A stretch of DNA of 64,000 bases from SABI01 sp963663665. Lineage in GTDB: Bacteria > Spirochaetota > Spirochaetia > Sphaerochaetales > Sphaerochaetaceae. Numbering within the stretch: the first letter of the stretch is position 1; each line of letters starts with the position of its first letter. The position numbers were made by a program, and so were the translations under genes. Positions 26,245-34,865 of this stretch are shown in pieces. Under the pieces are notes generated by a model. The model was not told the origin of the DNA and searched no databases. It was given only the letters and a program-made list of their open reading frames with translations. The stretch covers positions 1 through 64,000 of the forward strand of contig CAXXKP010000010.1 in NCBI GenBank assembly GCA_963663665.2, written 5' to 3'.

Positions 26245-26988
26245 ATGGAAAAAGAAGTTAAAATACGTGTAAACAATTTGACGAAGAAATTTGGTGACCT
26301 TCTCGTCTTGGATGATATTTCCTTTGAAGTAGAGAAAGGAGATTTTCTTTGCATAGTGGGTCCTACTGGATGTGGCAAGACAACTTTTTTAAACAGTCTC
26401 ACCAAATTGTATGATATTACCGCTGGTGAGATTCTTGTAAATGAAGAGCCAGTAAATCTTAAAAAGCACAATATTGCCTATATATTCCAAGAGAATTCAA
26501 CTATGCCGTGGTTGACAGTTGAGCAGAATGTTGGGTTTGGTCTCGATTTAAAAGGGTTTTCAGAAGCAGAAAAGAGAGAGAGTGTAGATGAGATGTTGGA
26601 GATAGTAGGACTTACTGACAGTAGGAAATATTATCCAGCACAGTTATCTGTGAGTATGCTTCAAAGAGTATCAATCGCTCGTGCATTTGCAGTCAAACCC
26701 GAGTTGTTACTCATGGATGAGCCGTATGGACAGCTAGATATTTCTCTTAGATTTAAGCTTGAAGATCAATTACTGAAGTTATGGGAAAGAACTAAGACTA
26801 CCGTGTTATTTATTACTCATAACATAGAAGAGTCAGTTTATCTTGGCGAAAAGATTCTTATATTGACGAATAAGCCAACCAAGGTGAAAAAATTCATTGA
26901 TCCACATCTGCCTCGTCCAAGAGACATTACTTCACCTGAATTCGTGAAAATACGAGATGAAGTAACCCAACTGATAAAATGGTGGTGA
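26245..26988 (+). CDS. ABC transporter ATP-binding protein 2, with degenerate signature
   Basis: The protein has 247 residues from the ATG at 26245, with GAGG six bases ahead; an ATG at 26233 overlapping the previous stop is the alternative. Walker A GPTGCGKTT (39-47), Walker B LLLMDEP with Glu159 and switch His192 (FITHNIEES) are canonical. The ABC signature is LSVSM (134-138) instead of LSGGM/Q. It complements the neighbour, whose signature is intact but whose Walker A and switch residue are altered. Together they would form a heterodimer with one normal and one degenerate ATP site. Confidence 0.9.
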   Translation: MEKEVKIRVNNLTKKFGDLLVLDDISFEVEKGDFLCIVGPTGCGKTTFLNSLTKLYDITAGEILVNEEPVNLKKHNIAYIFQENSTMPWLTVEQNVGFGLDLKGFSEAEKRESVDEMLEIVGLTDSRKYYPAQLSVSMLQRVSIARAFAVKPELLLMDEPYGQLDISLRFKLEDQLLKLWERTKTTVLFITHNIEESVYLGEKILILTNKPTKVKKFIDPHLPRPRDITSPEFVKIRDEVTQLIKWW

Positions 26989-27047
26989 TCTGTTTTACAC
27001 TTCAATAAGAAGGGTGTTTTGAAAATACTTTTTAAAAGGATATCGAT

Positions 27048-28514
27048 ATGAAAAAGCCTAATGTTATTTATATTCTCGCTGATGATATGGGGTATGGCGA
27101 TGTGAGCGCATTAAATGAGAATTGTCCATTTAAAACGCCAAACTTTGACAGTATGTGTGAAGAAGGTATTTGTTTTACTGATGCACATGCGACTTCTGCA
27201 GTATGTACTCCTTCACGATACGGCATTCTCACTGGACGCTACAATTGGAGATCTCGATTAAAAGCTGGTGTGATGAGTGGGTATTCTCGCTCTCTCATAG
27301 AAGAGGGGCGCATGACAGTCGCAGGTCTCTTCAAACAAAATGGGTACAGCACTGCAGCAATTGGTAAATGGCATTTAGGAATGAATTTTACTACAGATGA
27401 GACGTTCGAATTCAAGGAAGATTATGAGGCCTGTGAAGGGGTAGATTATGGTGCTCCTATAGGGTGCTCTCCTAATGTACATGGGTTTGATTATTACTAT
27501 GGCATTAGTGCTTCACTCGATATGCCTCCATATATCTATATTGAAAATGATCATTTTACGCATCTTCCGGATCACGAAACGGAGGATACTGGAAAGAGAT
27601 TCTGGAGAAAAGGTCCAACTGCGCCAGATTTTGTACATGAGGAAGTACTTCCTCACCTGACAAACAAGGTGTTAGATACAATCGAAAAGTATAAAGATGA
27701 TCCATTTTTCATCTATTTTCCTCTACCAGCACCACATACTCCGATTCTTCCATCAAAAGAATTTCTTGGTGCTTCTCATACAAATGAATATGGCGATTTT
27801 GTATTAATGTGTGATGATGTTGTTGGTAAAATCACAAACCGTTTAAAAGAATTGGGTCTGTATGAAGATACTCTTGTGATTTTCACTTCTGATAATGGAT
27901 GTTCTCCTATGGCAAATTTTGAAGAATTGAAAGCTGCGGGTCATAACCCAAGTTATATATTCAGAGGCCATAAAGCTGATATCTATGAAGGCGGGCATAG
28001 GATTCCGTTATTGATAAGATGGCCAAAAGAGATTAAAAAAGCAAGAAAGTTTTCACAGCTCGTTTGTTTAAGTGATTTTATGGCAACAATGGCTGATCTC
28101 TTAGGAACATCCCTACCAGAAGATGCTGCTGTTGATAGTGTAAGTAATCTTCCCCTATGGTTTGGAAAAACTGAAGGTGAGGTTCGTAAAGATGTTGTCC
28201 ATCAAAGTGTAGATGGCTCTCTTTCTATCCGTAAAGGGAATTTTAAATTAGAGATGTGTCCAGGTTCTGGAGGATGGTCATATCCAGCCCCAGGAGAAGA
28301 GACTCCTGATATGCCAAGATTCCAACTCTATAATCTCGAAAATGATATTAAAGAACAGCACAATGTCATTAGCTGGTATCCTGAAATTGTGGCAGATTTA
28401 AAGGCAACCTTGTGCACCTATATCCGTAACGGTCGTAGCACTGAAGGCCCCATCCAGAAAAACAATGGGGTAGAAGTATGGGATACAGTCGCCTGGTTGG
28501 AGGAAGAGCTATAA
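27048..28514 (+). CDS. Sulfatase (formylglycine-type), predicted cytoplasmic
   Basis: The 488-residue protein is of the arylsulfatase family. Metal ligands lie in VIYILADDMGYGDVS (Asp12, Asp13). The sulfatase signature CTPSR has Cys53 as the residue to be converted to formylglycine. GKWHLG, FFIYFPLPAPHTP and IFTSDNGCSPMA supply the remaining active-site lysine, histidines and Asp-Asn. There is no signal peptide, unlike most secreted sulfatases, so the substrate is presumably imported intact by the ABC transporter encoded upstream and desulfated in the cytoplasm. The maturase for a Cys-type sulfatase is not in the window. Close in line with the operon (59 bases after the ATPase). Confidence 0.92.
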   Translation: MKKPNVIYILADDMGYGDVSALNENCPFKTPNFDSMCEEGICFTDAHATSAVCTPSRYGILTGRYNWRSRLKAGVMSGYSRSLIEEGRMTVAGLFKQNGYSTAAIGKWHLGMNFTTDETFEFKEDYEACEGVDYGAPIGCSPNVHGFDYYYGISASLDMPPYIYIENDHFTHLPDHETEDTGKRFWRKGPTAPDFVHEEVLPHLTNKVLDTIEKYKDDPFFIYFPLPAPHTPILPSKEFLGASHTNEYGDFVLMCDDVVGKITNRLKELGLYEDTLVIFTSDNGCSPMANFEELKAAGHNPSYIFRGHKADIYEGGHRIPLLIRWPKEIKKARKFSQLVCLSDFMATMADLLGTSLPEDAAVDSVSNLPLWFGKTEGEVRKDVVHQSVDGSLSIRKGNFKLEMCPGSGGWSYPAPGEETPDMPRFQLYNLENDIKEQHNVISWYPEIVADLKATLCTYIRNGRSTEGPIQKNNGVEVWDTVAWLEEEL

Positions 28515-28589
28515 GTTATCAAATTAAGATAGAAAAATTCTCTACTGAATAGGCTATGTAAAGAAAAAATAACTAGGATTAACGATAAA

Positions 28590-28624
28590 AGAAGGTGTTG
28601 TTCAAAATAAGAGCAACACCTTCT
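28590..28624 (+). terminator. Strong hairpin terminator after the sulfatase
   Basis: AGAAGGTGTTGTTC (28590-28603) pairs with GAGCAACACCTTCT (28611-28624), 14 pairs with one G-U, loop of seven, followed by TTCTTTTAT. It ends the ABC/sulfatase operon 75 bases after the stop codon. Confidence 0.85.
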
Positions 28625-28629
28625 TTCTT

Positions 28630-29533
28630 TTATAGTAATCAGCGATTTTTTTTAAAAACTATTTCCTCTAATATAAAAGAGAAAAGATAATTCCATTTTA
28701 CTCATGTTACTTTTAGAGCATCCTCCCTGTTATAGTTATTGAATGATAACCAAATCAATACATACGTGAGATGCCGTAAGAGCGATACGTCAAGTAATGA
28801 AAGTGATTGTTTCTCTTATAAGAAAGAGCATTTCTTTTAACAGATTTCTTAGAAAACCATTACCATTGTTCGCAAGGGGTGGCAACTATAAGAATGATAA
28901 TCATCTCAACTGAAATACAACTATTAAGAGTTGTAATTTTGGATGTGATAATTTGATAAAATTTAGTAGCATTTTTTGTTAAAAAAATCACTTTTGTTCT
29001 TATTATAACAAGAACAATGAGCGTTCTTGTTCCTGTGATAATATTCTCTGTTCTTCTACAAAATTATAGTGAATTTTTTTTTGAGAATATAAGAAATTTA
29101 TCTCCATATACAACAATAATTAAAAGTAATAGCTCTTTAATTATTGGTATTGTGACACAGGAATAGCTTTATATTTAAGGCATAAATCCTTAAATCTAGT
29201 TGCTAAAATAATTGGTTCATGCTAGCATGTGTTCAGTAATTGAACTGACGTGCCATACGTGTGACTGAACTTTGAGATTAGGTACTGATACCGATTGAGA
29301 ACATGTTTCTACCTGTGAAAGATTATTTTCTTCTGCAGGGAGATATACATCGAGCTTGTTTCGGCAATCGATGTATAGGTTATGAGCGCTCTGTTTTCAA
29401 CAGTGTAAAATCGCTGTAATGGCGAAGCTCTGACCAGGCGAAGATTACTATCAAAACAAACGAACCTACTATATTTTAGATCCTAAAGAACGTGTTTATT
29501 TATTCCAACTGTTCTAAAAGGAATTCATTTCTC
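28630..29533 (+). other. Long AT-rich gene-free stretch before the polysaccharide locus
   Basis: No coding frame is convincing on either strand. Two inverted repeats stand out. CAATAATTAAA/TTTAATTATTG (29114-29146) has an 11-base loop. TATACATCGA (29344-29353) pairs perfectly with TCGATGTATA (29368-29377), and its loop can close further by TTG/CAA. The stretch may hold the promoter and a regulatory RNA for the regulator at 29534, but no clear -35/-10 pair is seen. Confidence 0.4.
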
Positions 29534-30100
29534 ATGAATAGTCACACGACACAAAAAGAATTAGAAATACTCAACTCAATTCATTATAATGATGATGTAA
29601 CACAGAGGGATCTTTCAGAGAAGACTGGAATGTCTCTTGGTGCAGTAAATTTGTTTATCAAACGAATGGCCGAGAAGGGACTTATCAAAATAGTTCACTT
29701 ACAACCCAATTCTATCAAATACTTTCTCACACCAAGTGGAATAGCAAATAAAATTGAAAGAACTTATCAGTACATTACAAGAACCTATAGAGAGATTAAA
29801 AACTTTCAACAGAGTATATCAAAAATTCTTAGTACTATCATAACTGAAGAGAACAGAGACACTATCCTTTTCTTCTGTGAAGATGATGAACTCCAATTTC
29901 TTATTACAGATATCCTAAAAACAGAATTCTTCATTAAAGATAAACAAATCTTCAAAGACACGCAAAAAATCATAGAACACATAGAGAAACTAAAGAAACC
30001 ACAAATCATCACGTGGAACTCTAACTGTAAAGAAATACTACATTCAAAGAATATAAAATGTATAAATATAATGAGTGAATTTTATTTGAAAAGGGAATAG
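29534..30100 (+). CDS. MarR-like winged-helix regulator of the EPS-associated type
   Basis: The protein has 188 residues from the ATG at 29534, with AAAGGAA upstream; a longer frame from 29492 is less likely. The N-terminal winged helix (TQKELEILNSIHYNDDVTQRDLSEKTGMSLGAVNLFIKRMAEKGLIKI, then YFLTPSGIANK) resembles the MarR-type regulators that head exopolysaccharide and LPS gene clusters. A helical linker and a small alpha/beta C-terminal part follow (TILFFCEDDELQFLITDIL, IITWNS). It directly precedes the polysaccharide operon and probably controls it. Confidence 0.75.
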   Translation: MNSHTTQKELEILNSIHYNDDVTQRDLSEKTGMSLGAVNLFIKRMAEKGLIKIVHLQPNSIKYFLTPSGIANKIERTYQYITRTYREIKNFQQSISKILSTIITEENRDTILFFCEDDELQFLITDILKTEFFIKDKQIFKDTQKIIEHIEKLKKPQIITWNSNCKEILHSKNIKCINIMSEFYLKRE

Positions 30101-30285
30101 GATAGCGCTCGAATAGTGTTATATTGAAATAATCAAGATATTTAATCAATGAATCACTAATAGATTCTACACCTGCTAATTATTAGCAAGAAAACCGTGT
30201 GATAGTTCTTGATTTTAATGCTTTATCCTTAGTCGTTTTGAAGAATAGGACTAGTGATAGTTATACGGGAATAAGGAAAAAGAGC

Positions 30286-30450
30286 TCGAGAGCTGCATAA
30301 ATATGCAGAAGTCGAGGGGTTTTGGGATGTTGTGTTGAATTAGTTGAGACTTGGCGCGAGAGTTCACGAAAGAGGTTAGACACACCGAGATTTCGGCGCT
30401 AAGCAGAATTAAGTCGTGGGGAACTTATGAACATAGGGTGGGAGTGGGGA
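30286..30450 (+). promoter_or_regulatory. Structured 5' leader of the polysaccharide/phosphonate operon
   Basis: Within the 418-base gap 30101-30518 the plus strand can fold into several helices. CTCGA-(GAG)-CTGCAT, loop AAAT, ATGCAG-(AAG)-TCGAG spans 30286-30317, with a symmetric purine internal loop. CTTGGCGC (30351-30358) pairs with GCGCTAAG (30397-30404), enclosing a smaller CCGA/TCGG hairpin. Four G-runs follow (30419-30450). There is no T-run as in an ordinary terminator. It does not match the ops/JUMPstart element. A leader RNA controlling read-through into the long operon is the most economical reading. Confidence 0.5.
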
Positions 30451-30518
30451 GCAAAGTTTTTGAATTTCTCTCACATTTAATTCTAATTAATTTAACGAAA
30501 ACACTATAAGGTAAAGAA

Positions 30519-31235
30519 ATGGATATCTGTATAATGAATTCTGGATTCGGTTCTCGTTTGAAGACCTATACGCAACACATGCCAAAGGGGATGGTGCCAC
30601 TGGATGACGGGACGACCATCCTAAGCCGGCAGTTGCAGATTCTCAGGAAAACGGGTACCCACCGATACATCATCACCACAGGCTATCTTGATGGCATGAT
30701 CCAAGAATACGTGAATCAACGTTTTTCAGACCTGGATGTGACCTATCTGGTCAATTCGCGGTATGCCTCGACGAACTATATTACCAGTTTGGATTTGCTT
30801 AAAAATGTATTTGACGATTCCATCGTATTACTTCATGGGGATTTGGTATTTGAGGAGTCCGTTGCGCGCGATATTGTTAACTCAACTGAAAGCTCAATAG
30901 TTGTAGACTCCTCGCTTCCCCTGCCTGCAAAGGATTTCAAGGCACGTGTGCGCAACGGCAAGGTCACCGAGGTCGGAATCGATGTGTTTTGCTCTGATAG
31001 CCTTGCCTGCCAACCGATGTATTATCTCACCAGGCGGGACTGGAATCTTTGGCAAAAAGAAATCCATGCATTCTGTGCCAGAGGTGAAGAGTCCGTATAT
31101 GCGGAAAACGCGTTAAATATGATTTCTGAGGATCTTAGGATTTTTCCGTTGGATATCAAAGGAAGGTTGTGCATGGAAATTGACAATGAGGAAGATCTGA
31201 TTATTGTCCGCAGATTGCTGGAGAACAGGAAATGA
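30519..31235 (+). CDS. LicC/PntC-like nucleotidyltransferase
   Basis: The 238-residue protein has the sugar-nucleotidyltransferase fold. The N-terminal nucleotide loop is ICIMNSGFGSRL, with MPKGMVPLDDG next. LLHGDLVFEES carries the metal aspartate. CMEIDNEEDL near the end is as in LicC-type choline-phosphate cytidylyltransferases. It overlaps the PEP mutase gene by four bases, so a phosphonate cytidylyltransferase (PntC-like, activating 2-aminoethyl- or 2-hydroxyethylphosphonate as its CMP ester) is likely. Phosphocholine is an alternative substrate. First gene of the operon and visibly more GC-rich than the flanks. Confidence 0.75.
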   Translation: MDICIMNSGFGSRLKTYTQHMPKGMVPLDDGTTILSRQLQILRKTGTHRYIITTGYLDGMIQEYVNQRFSDLDVTYLVNSRYASTNYITSLDLLKNVFDDSIVLLHGDLVFEESVARDIVNSTESSIVVDSSLPLPAKDFKARVRNGKVTEVGIDVFCSDSLACQPMYYLTRRDWNLWQKEIHAFCARGEESVYAENALNMISEDLRIFPLDIKGRLCMEIDNEEDLIIVRRLLENRK

Positions 31236-32530
31236 ACAAAGTATACGTAGCTATGAGCGCCGATATCATCCACAACGGGCACATCAACCTAATCAAGAAG
31301 GCAGCGCAACTCGGGGAGCTGACGGTGGGGGTGCTCACCGATGAGGCTATTGCCTCCTACAAACGGTATCCGCTGATGCACCTCGAGGAGCGAATGGAGA
31401 TATTGAGGAACCTCAACGGGGTTGTCCACGTCATACCTCAGTTGACATTGGACTACGAGGACAATCTGAGGAAACTGCAACCCGACTATGTGGTGCATGG
31501 AGATGATTGGCGTTCGGGCATCCAGTCGAGCATTCGTGAGAAAGTGATCTCCGTCCTTGATGAATGGGGTGGGCAGTTGATTGAAGTGCCCTATACGGAA
31601 GGGGTCAGCATAGAGCGGCTCCGAGGCCGCATTGATGCTGAGGGAGTGCTTCCTGAAAAGCGAAGATCTCGTTTGGCAAATCTGCTCAAGGTCAAGCCGA
31701 TGGTGCGAGTTCTTGAGGCACACAATGGGCTCTCCAGTCTCATCGTGGAGAATACGCGGGTGGCGAAGGGGGATGAGATCCATAGCTTCGATGCCATGTG
31801 GATATCATCACTGTGCGACTCAACGGCAAAGGGGAAGCCTGACATCGAACTGGTAGATATGACCAGCCGTCTGGACACTATCAACCAGATTATGGAAGTA
31901 ACCACCAAGCCCATCATTCTTGATGGGGACACCGGAGGACAGATTGAACACTTTGTCTTCAATGTGAAGACCTTGGAGCGGATCGGCGTGTCGGCTGTGA
32001 TTATCGAGGACAAGGTCGGTCTGAAGAAGAATTCATTGTTCGGAACCGAGGTGGACCAGCAACAAGATACAATCGAGAATTTCTGCCGCAAGATTACTGC
32101 AGGCAAGCAGGCTCAGAAGACCAGGGACTTTATGATCATCGCACGGATTGAGAGCCTGATACTCGAGCAAGGGATGGAGGATGCGCTAACGAGAGCCCGT
32201 GCCTATGTGAACGCAGGTGCCGACGGCATTATGATCCATAGCAGAATGAAGGACCCCGCCGAAATCATTGAATTTTGTGACTTGTTCCGAACTGAATTCC
32301 CAAGGATCCCAATTGTAGTCGTCCCTTCTTCGTTTGCATCAATCTATGAATTGGAATTGGTCGAGCACGGAGTACGAATAGTCATCTATGCAAACCACCT
32401 CATCCGAAGTGCGTTCCCTGCGATGCAGAAGACAGCTCAGTCGATTCTGGAGAATGGGCGTTGTCTTGAAGCAAGTGACATGTGTCTTCCCATTAAGGAT
32501 GTCATCAGATTGATCCCCGGTGGGGAGTGA
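31232..32530 (+). CDS. Cytidylyltransferase-phosphoenolpyruvate mutase fusion
   Basis: The protein has 432 residues. Residues 1-140 form a cytidylyltransferase-like domain with the HNGH nucleotide motif (14-17). Residues about 150-430 form PEP mutase. GDTGG (232-236) binds the metal and substrate, and the mutase signature EDKVGLKKNS (259-268) is complete. IARIESLI and ADGIMIHSRMK follow. It converts phosphoenolpyruvate to phosphonopyruvate, the committing step of phosphonate synthesis. The same domain order occurs in Fom1 of fosfomycin synthesis, whose N-terminal domain cytidylylates 2-hydroxyethylphosphonate. Start overlaps the previous stop (ATGA). Confidence 0.93.
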   Translation: MNKVYVAMSADIIHNGHINLIKKAAQLGELTVGVLTDEAIASYKRYPLMHLEERMEILRNLNGVVHVIPQLTLDYEDNLRKLQPDYVVHGDDWRSGIQSSIREKVISVLDEWGGQLIEVPYTEGVSIERLRGRIDAEGVLPEKRRSRLANLLKVKPMVRVLEAHNGLSSLIVENTRVAKGDEIHSFDAMWISSLCDSTAKGKPDIELVDMTSRLDTINQIMEVTTKPIILDGDTGGQIEHFVFNVKTLERIGVSAVIIEDKVGLKKNSLFGTEVDQQQDTIENFCRKITAGKQAQKTRDFMIIARIESLILEQGMEDALTRARAYVNAGADGIMIHSRMKDPAEIIEFCDLFRTEFPRIPIVVVPSSFASIYELELVEHGVRIVIYANHLIRSAFPAMQKTAQSILENGRCLEASDMCLPIKDVIRLIPGGE

Positions 32531-32542
32531 TAGGAGCTTATC

Positions 32543-33691
32543 ATGATTTCACCGGAACGATTTATCGACTTTCTTCAAGGGCGTGACATTTCTTTCTTCT
32601 CGGGTGTTCCTGATTCCCTTCTCCAGTCCTTCTGCGTCGCGCTTTGCGACAGATTCGGAGTCAAGGGAACACGGCACATGGTTGCAGTCAACGAGGGTAA
32701 CGCCGTAGCCCTCGGTGCAGGCTATCACCTGGCCACAGGGAAAGTCCCTCTGGTGTATTTGCAGAACTCCGGTCTGGGCAATGCCGTCAACCCTGCGACC
32801 AGTCTTACCGACCCGGCGGTCTATGGAATCCCGATCGTGTACCTGGTCGGATGGCGCGGTGAGCCGGGTGTTCACGATGAACCTCAGCATGTGAAGCAAG
32901 GTGAGATAACTTGCAGCCTGCTTGAGGTGCTTGGCATACCCTACTTGGTTATCGACAAGAAAACCTCGATGCAGGATATCGAAACCCAGTATGATGCTGA
33001 GCTTGCAGGACAGGTTAAACAAGGCCGGAGCGTCGCCTTCGTCACCCGGAAAGGTTCGTTCGAAAGTCCACAAGGATCATTCCCTGCAGTGGATGCCGCC
33101 CTGTCCCGTGAGCAGGCTATCAAGCGGATCGCCGATTCCTTGGGCAATGACGACTACATCGTTTCGACCACGGGAAAGATTTCTCGTGAGTTGTTCGAAC
33201 ACCGCAAGGTAACAGATTCAACATTCAAGGGGCACGATTTTCTTACAGTCGGATCGATGGGTCATGCCAGCGCGATCGCCCTCTCCATCAGCATGCAACA
33301 TCCGCAGAAGCGCATATGGTGCCTGGATGGCGATGGGGCCGCACTCATGCACATGGGAAGCATGGCGACCATAGGAGCTGTCGATCCGCAGAACCTCGTG
33401 CATGTGGTGCTGAACAATGCATCACATGAGTCGGTGGGAGGCATGCCGACGGCAGCCCTGTCCGCCGAATTGTGCAAGGTTGCATCGGCGTGTGGGTACC
33501 GACGCGTGCTGAAGGTCAGTACCACAGAGGACCTCGAAAAGGTCCTTGGTGACCTGCAAAGCTCCGTTCCGGCACTCACATTCATCGAAGTCATGGTCTC
33601 ATCAGGTTCGCGGGCCGACCTCATCCGCCCCGACACCACTCCCCAACAAAATAAGGCGTCGTTCATGGAATGCCTGCAAAGGAACACATGA
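32543..33691 (+). CDS. Phosphonopyruvate decarboxylase
   Basis: The 382-residue enzyme depends on thiamine diphosphate and is shorter than acetolactate synthases, as is usual for phosphonopyruvate and sulfopyruvate decarboxylases. FFSGVPDSLLQSFC opens the protein, then AVNEGNAVALGAGYHLATG carries the catalytic glutamate. PLVYLQNSGLGNAVNP, GWRGEPGVHDEPQH and the cofactor motif GDGAALMHMGSMATIG...VVLNN follow. It turns phosphonopyruvate into phosphonoacetaldehyde, pulling the unfavourable mutase reaction forward. It lies 12 bases after the mutase, which fixes the substrate as phosphonopyruvate. Confidence 0.93.
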   Translation: MISPERFIDFLQGRDISFFSGVPDSLLQSFCVALCDRFGVKGTRHMVAVNEGNAVALGAGYHLATGKVPLVYLQNSGLGNAVNPATSLTDPAVYGIPIVYLVGWRGEPGVHDEPQHVKQGEITCSLLEVLGIPYLVIDKKTSMQDIETQYDAELAGQVKQGRSVAFVTRKGSFESPQGSFPAVDAALSREQAIKRIADSLGNDDYIVSTTGKISRELFEHRKVTDSTFKGHDFLTVGSMGHASAIALSISMQHPQKRIWCLDGDGAALMHMGSMATIGAVDPQNLVHVVLNNASHESVGGMPTAALSAELCKVASACGYRRVLKVSTTEDLEKVLGDLQSSVPALTFIEVMVSSGSRADLIRPDTTPQQNKASFMECLQRNT

Positions 33692-33692
33692 T

Positions 33693-34850
33693 ATGGAAAG
33701 TTCATTCTTCAACCCAGTGGCAATCTCATTCCTCGAACCGGGCGGTTGGAAAACCAAGGTCTTGGAGGTCTCCGCATCGGGGGCCCCGATGCTTTTCATC
33801 TATTCAAGGAGCGCGATGCGGGCAGCGGATCCGGACGGCTCGTTCATAGATGCATTGCGCAACCAGTCAAACGTGAAACTGCTCACAGACATAGAGAGCA
33901 ATCCTTCCGTACGTCAGTTTGTGCGTATCAGAAAGGAACTTGGCCAGCTTCCGGATACGGTGTTCACCTTGGGTGGGGGAAGCGTTATCGACATGGCGAA
34001 GATCCTCAAGGCACTGGAAAGCGGCAGCCTGGAGATGGATGAAGCGGCTGCATTGGAGATGGTTGGGACAAAAGGATATCTGAAGCTGAAAAGCTCACCG
34101 ATACGGTTGATCACCCTCCCGTCGACCGCCGGGACCGGATCGGAGCTGACCAAGTGGGCGACCATTTGGGACATGCAGGACAAGAAGAAATATTCGGTCG
34201 AACGGGAGGATATGTATCCATCCGAAGCGTGGATCGACCCACATTTGAGTGCCGGGATGACGAATGAAATAACCGTTTCCACGGGGTTGGATGCGATGTG
34301 CCAGGCGATCGAGGCTTATTGGTCCACGAAGTCGAATCCGATCGTTAGGCGTTTGAGTGCCCGTGCAATCACGGAGGTGATGATGTACCTCGAGCAGGCT
34401 GCGGATCATCCCAAGGATATTGAAGCTAGGAGAGGCATGTGCCTGGGTTCGGTCTTCGCCGGCCTTGCATTCTCCCAGACGCGTACGACCGCATGCCATG
34501 CGCTCAGCTATCCGTTGACAGCTCGCTTTGGCATTCCGCATGGAATCGCAGTCTCCATGTCCCTCCTGCACATCATGCGCCTCAATTGGGAATTCATTGA
34601 AGAGAAGGAACTGTTCCTGTCCGCTTTTTGTTGTCACGACAGGCCAGAGCTGGAAGCCGCATTGGAACGATTGTTGAGTCTGTATGTATATCCGGTTGTG
34701 AGAGCATTGGGCCCTATCGAGAACCTGTCTGCAATCATATCGGAAGATATCGGTTCGATGGGGGCAAGGTTGGGGAACAATCCGGTTGATCTCTCAAGCG
34801 AACACATCATGAATATCTACAATCAAATGTTTGAAAAATTTGCCTTATAA
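33693..34850 (+). CDS. Iron-containing alcohol dehydrogenase, probable phosphonoacetaldehyde reductase
   Basis: The protein has 385 residues from the ATG at 33693 behind AAAGGAAC, immediately after the decarboxylase stop. Group III dehydrogenase features are FTLGGGSVIDMAKILKA (NAD-binding), LPSTAGTGSELTKWATIWD and HALSYPLTARFGIPHGIAVSMSLLHIM, which carries the iron-binding histidines. In phosphonate operons this family reduces phosphonoacetaldehyde to 2-hydroxyethylphosphonate. No AEP transaminase lies in the cassette, supporting the hydroxyethyl rather than aminoethyl branch. Confidence 0.88.
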   Translation: MESSFFNPVAISFLEPGGWKTKVLEVSASGAPMLFIYSRSAMRAADPDGSFIDALRNQSNVKLLTDIESNPSVRQFVRIRKELGQLPDTVFTLGGGSVIDMAKILKALESGSLEMDEAAALEMVGTKGYLKLKSSPIRLITLPSTAGTGSELTKWATIWDMQDKKKYSVEREDMYPSEAWIDPHLSAGMTNEITVSTGLDAMCQAIEAYWSTKSNPIVRRLSARAITEVMMYLEQAADHPKDIEARRGMCLGSVFAGLAFSQTRTTACHALSYPLTARFGIPHGIAVSMSLLHIMRLNWEFIEEKELFLSAFCCHDRPELEAALERLLSLYVYPVVRALGPIENLSAIISEDIGSMGARLGNNPVDLSSEHIMNIYNQMFEKFAL

Positions 34851-34865
34851 AAAGGAACGTGTGAT

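Noticed and set aside
29114..29146. CRISPR-like or short-repeat array in the AT-rich gap 28.6-29.5 kb
   Set aside because: Only single inverted repeats occur; there are no regularly spaced direct repeats.
30419..30450. G-quadruplex driving recombination at the polysaccharide locus
   Set aside because: Four G-runs exist, but the first loop is 14 bases long and no switching target is evident; mentioned only as part of the leader.
30101..30518. ops/JUMPstart antitermination element ahead of the polysaccharide operon
   Set aside because: No GGCGGTAG-like core is present on the plus strand; only a structured leader can be supported.
33546..33692. Longer N-terminus for the iron alcohol dehydrogenase
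   Set aside because: This part overlaps the decarboxylase in another frame and has no dehydrogenase features; ATG 33693 has a good ribosome-binding site.
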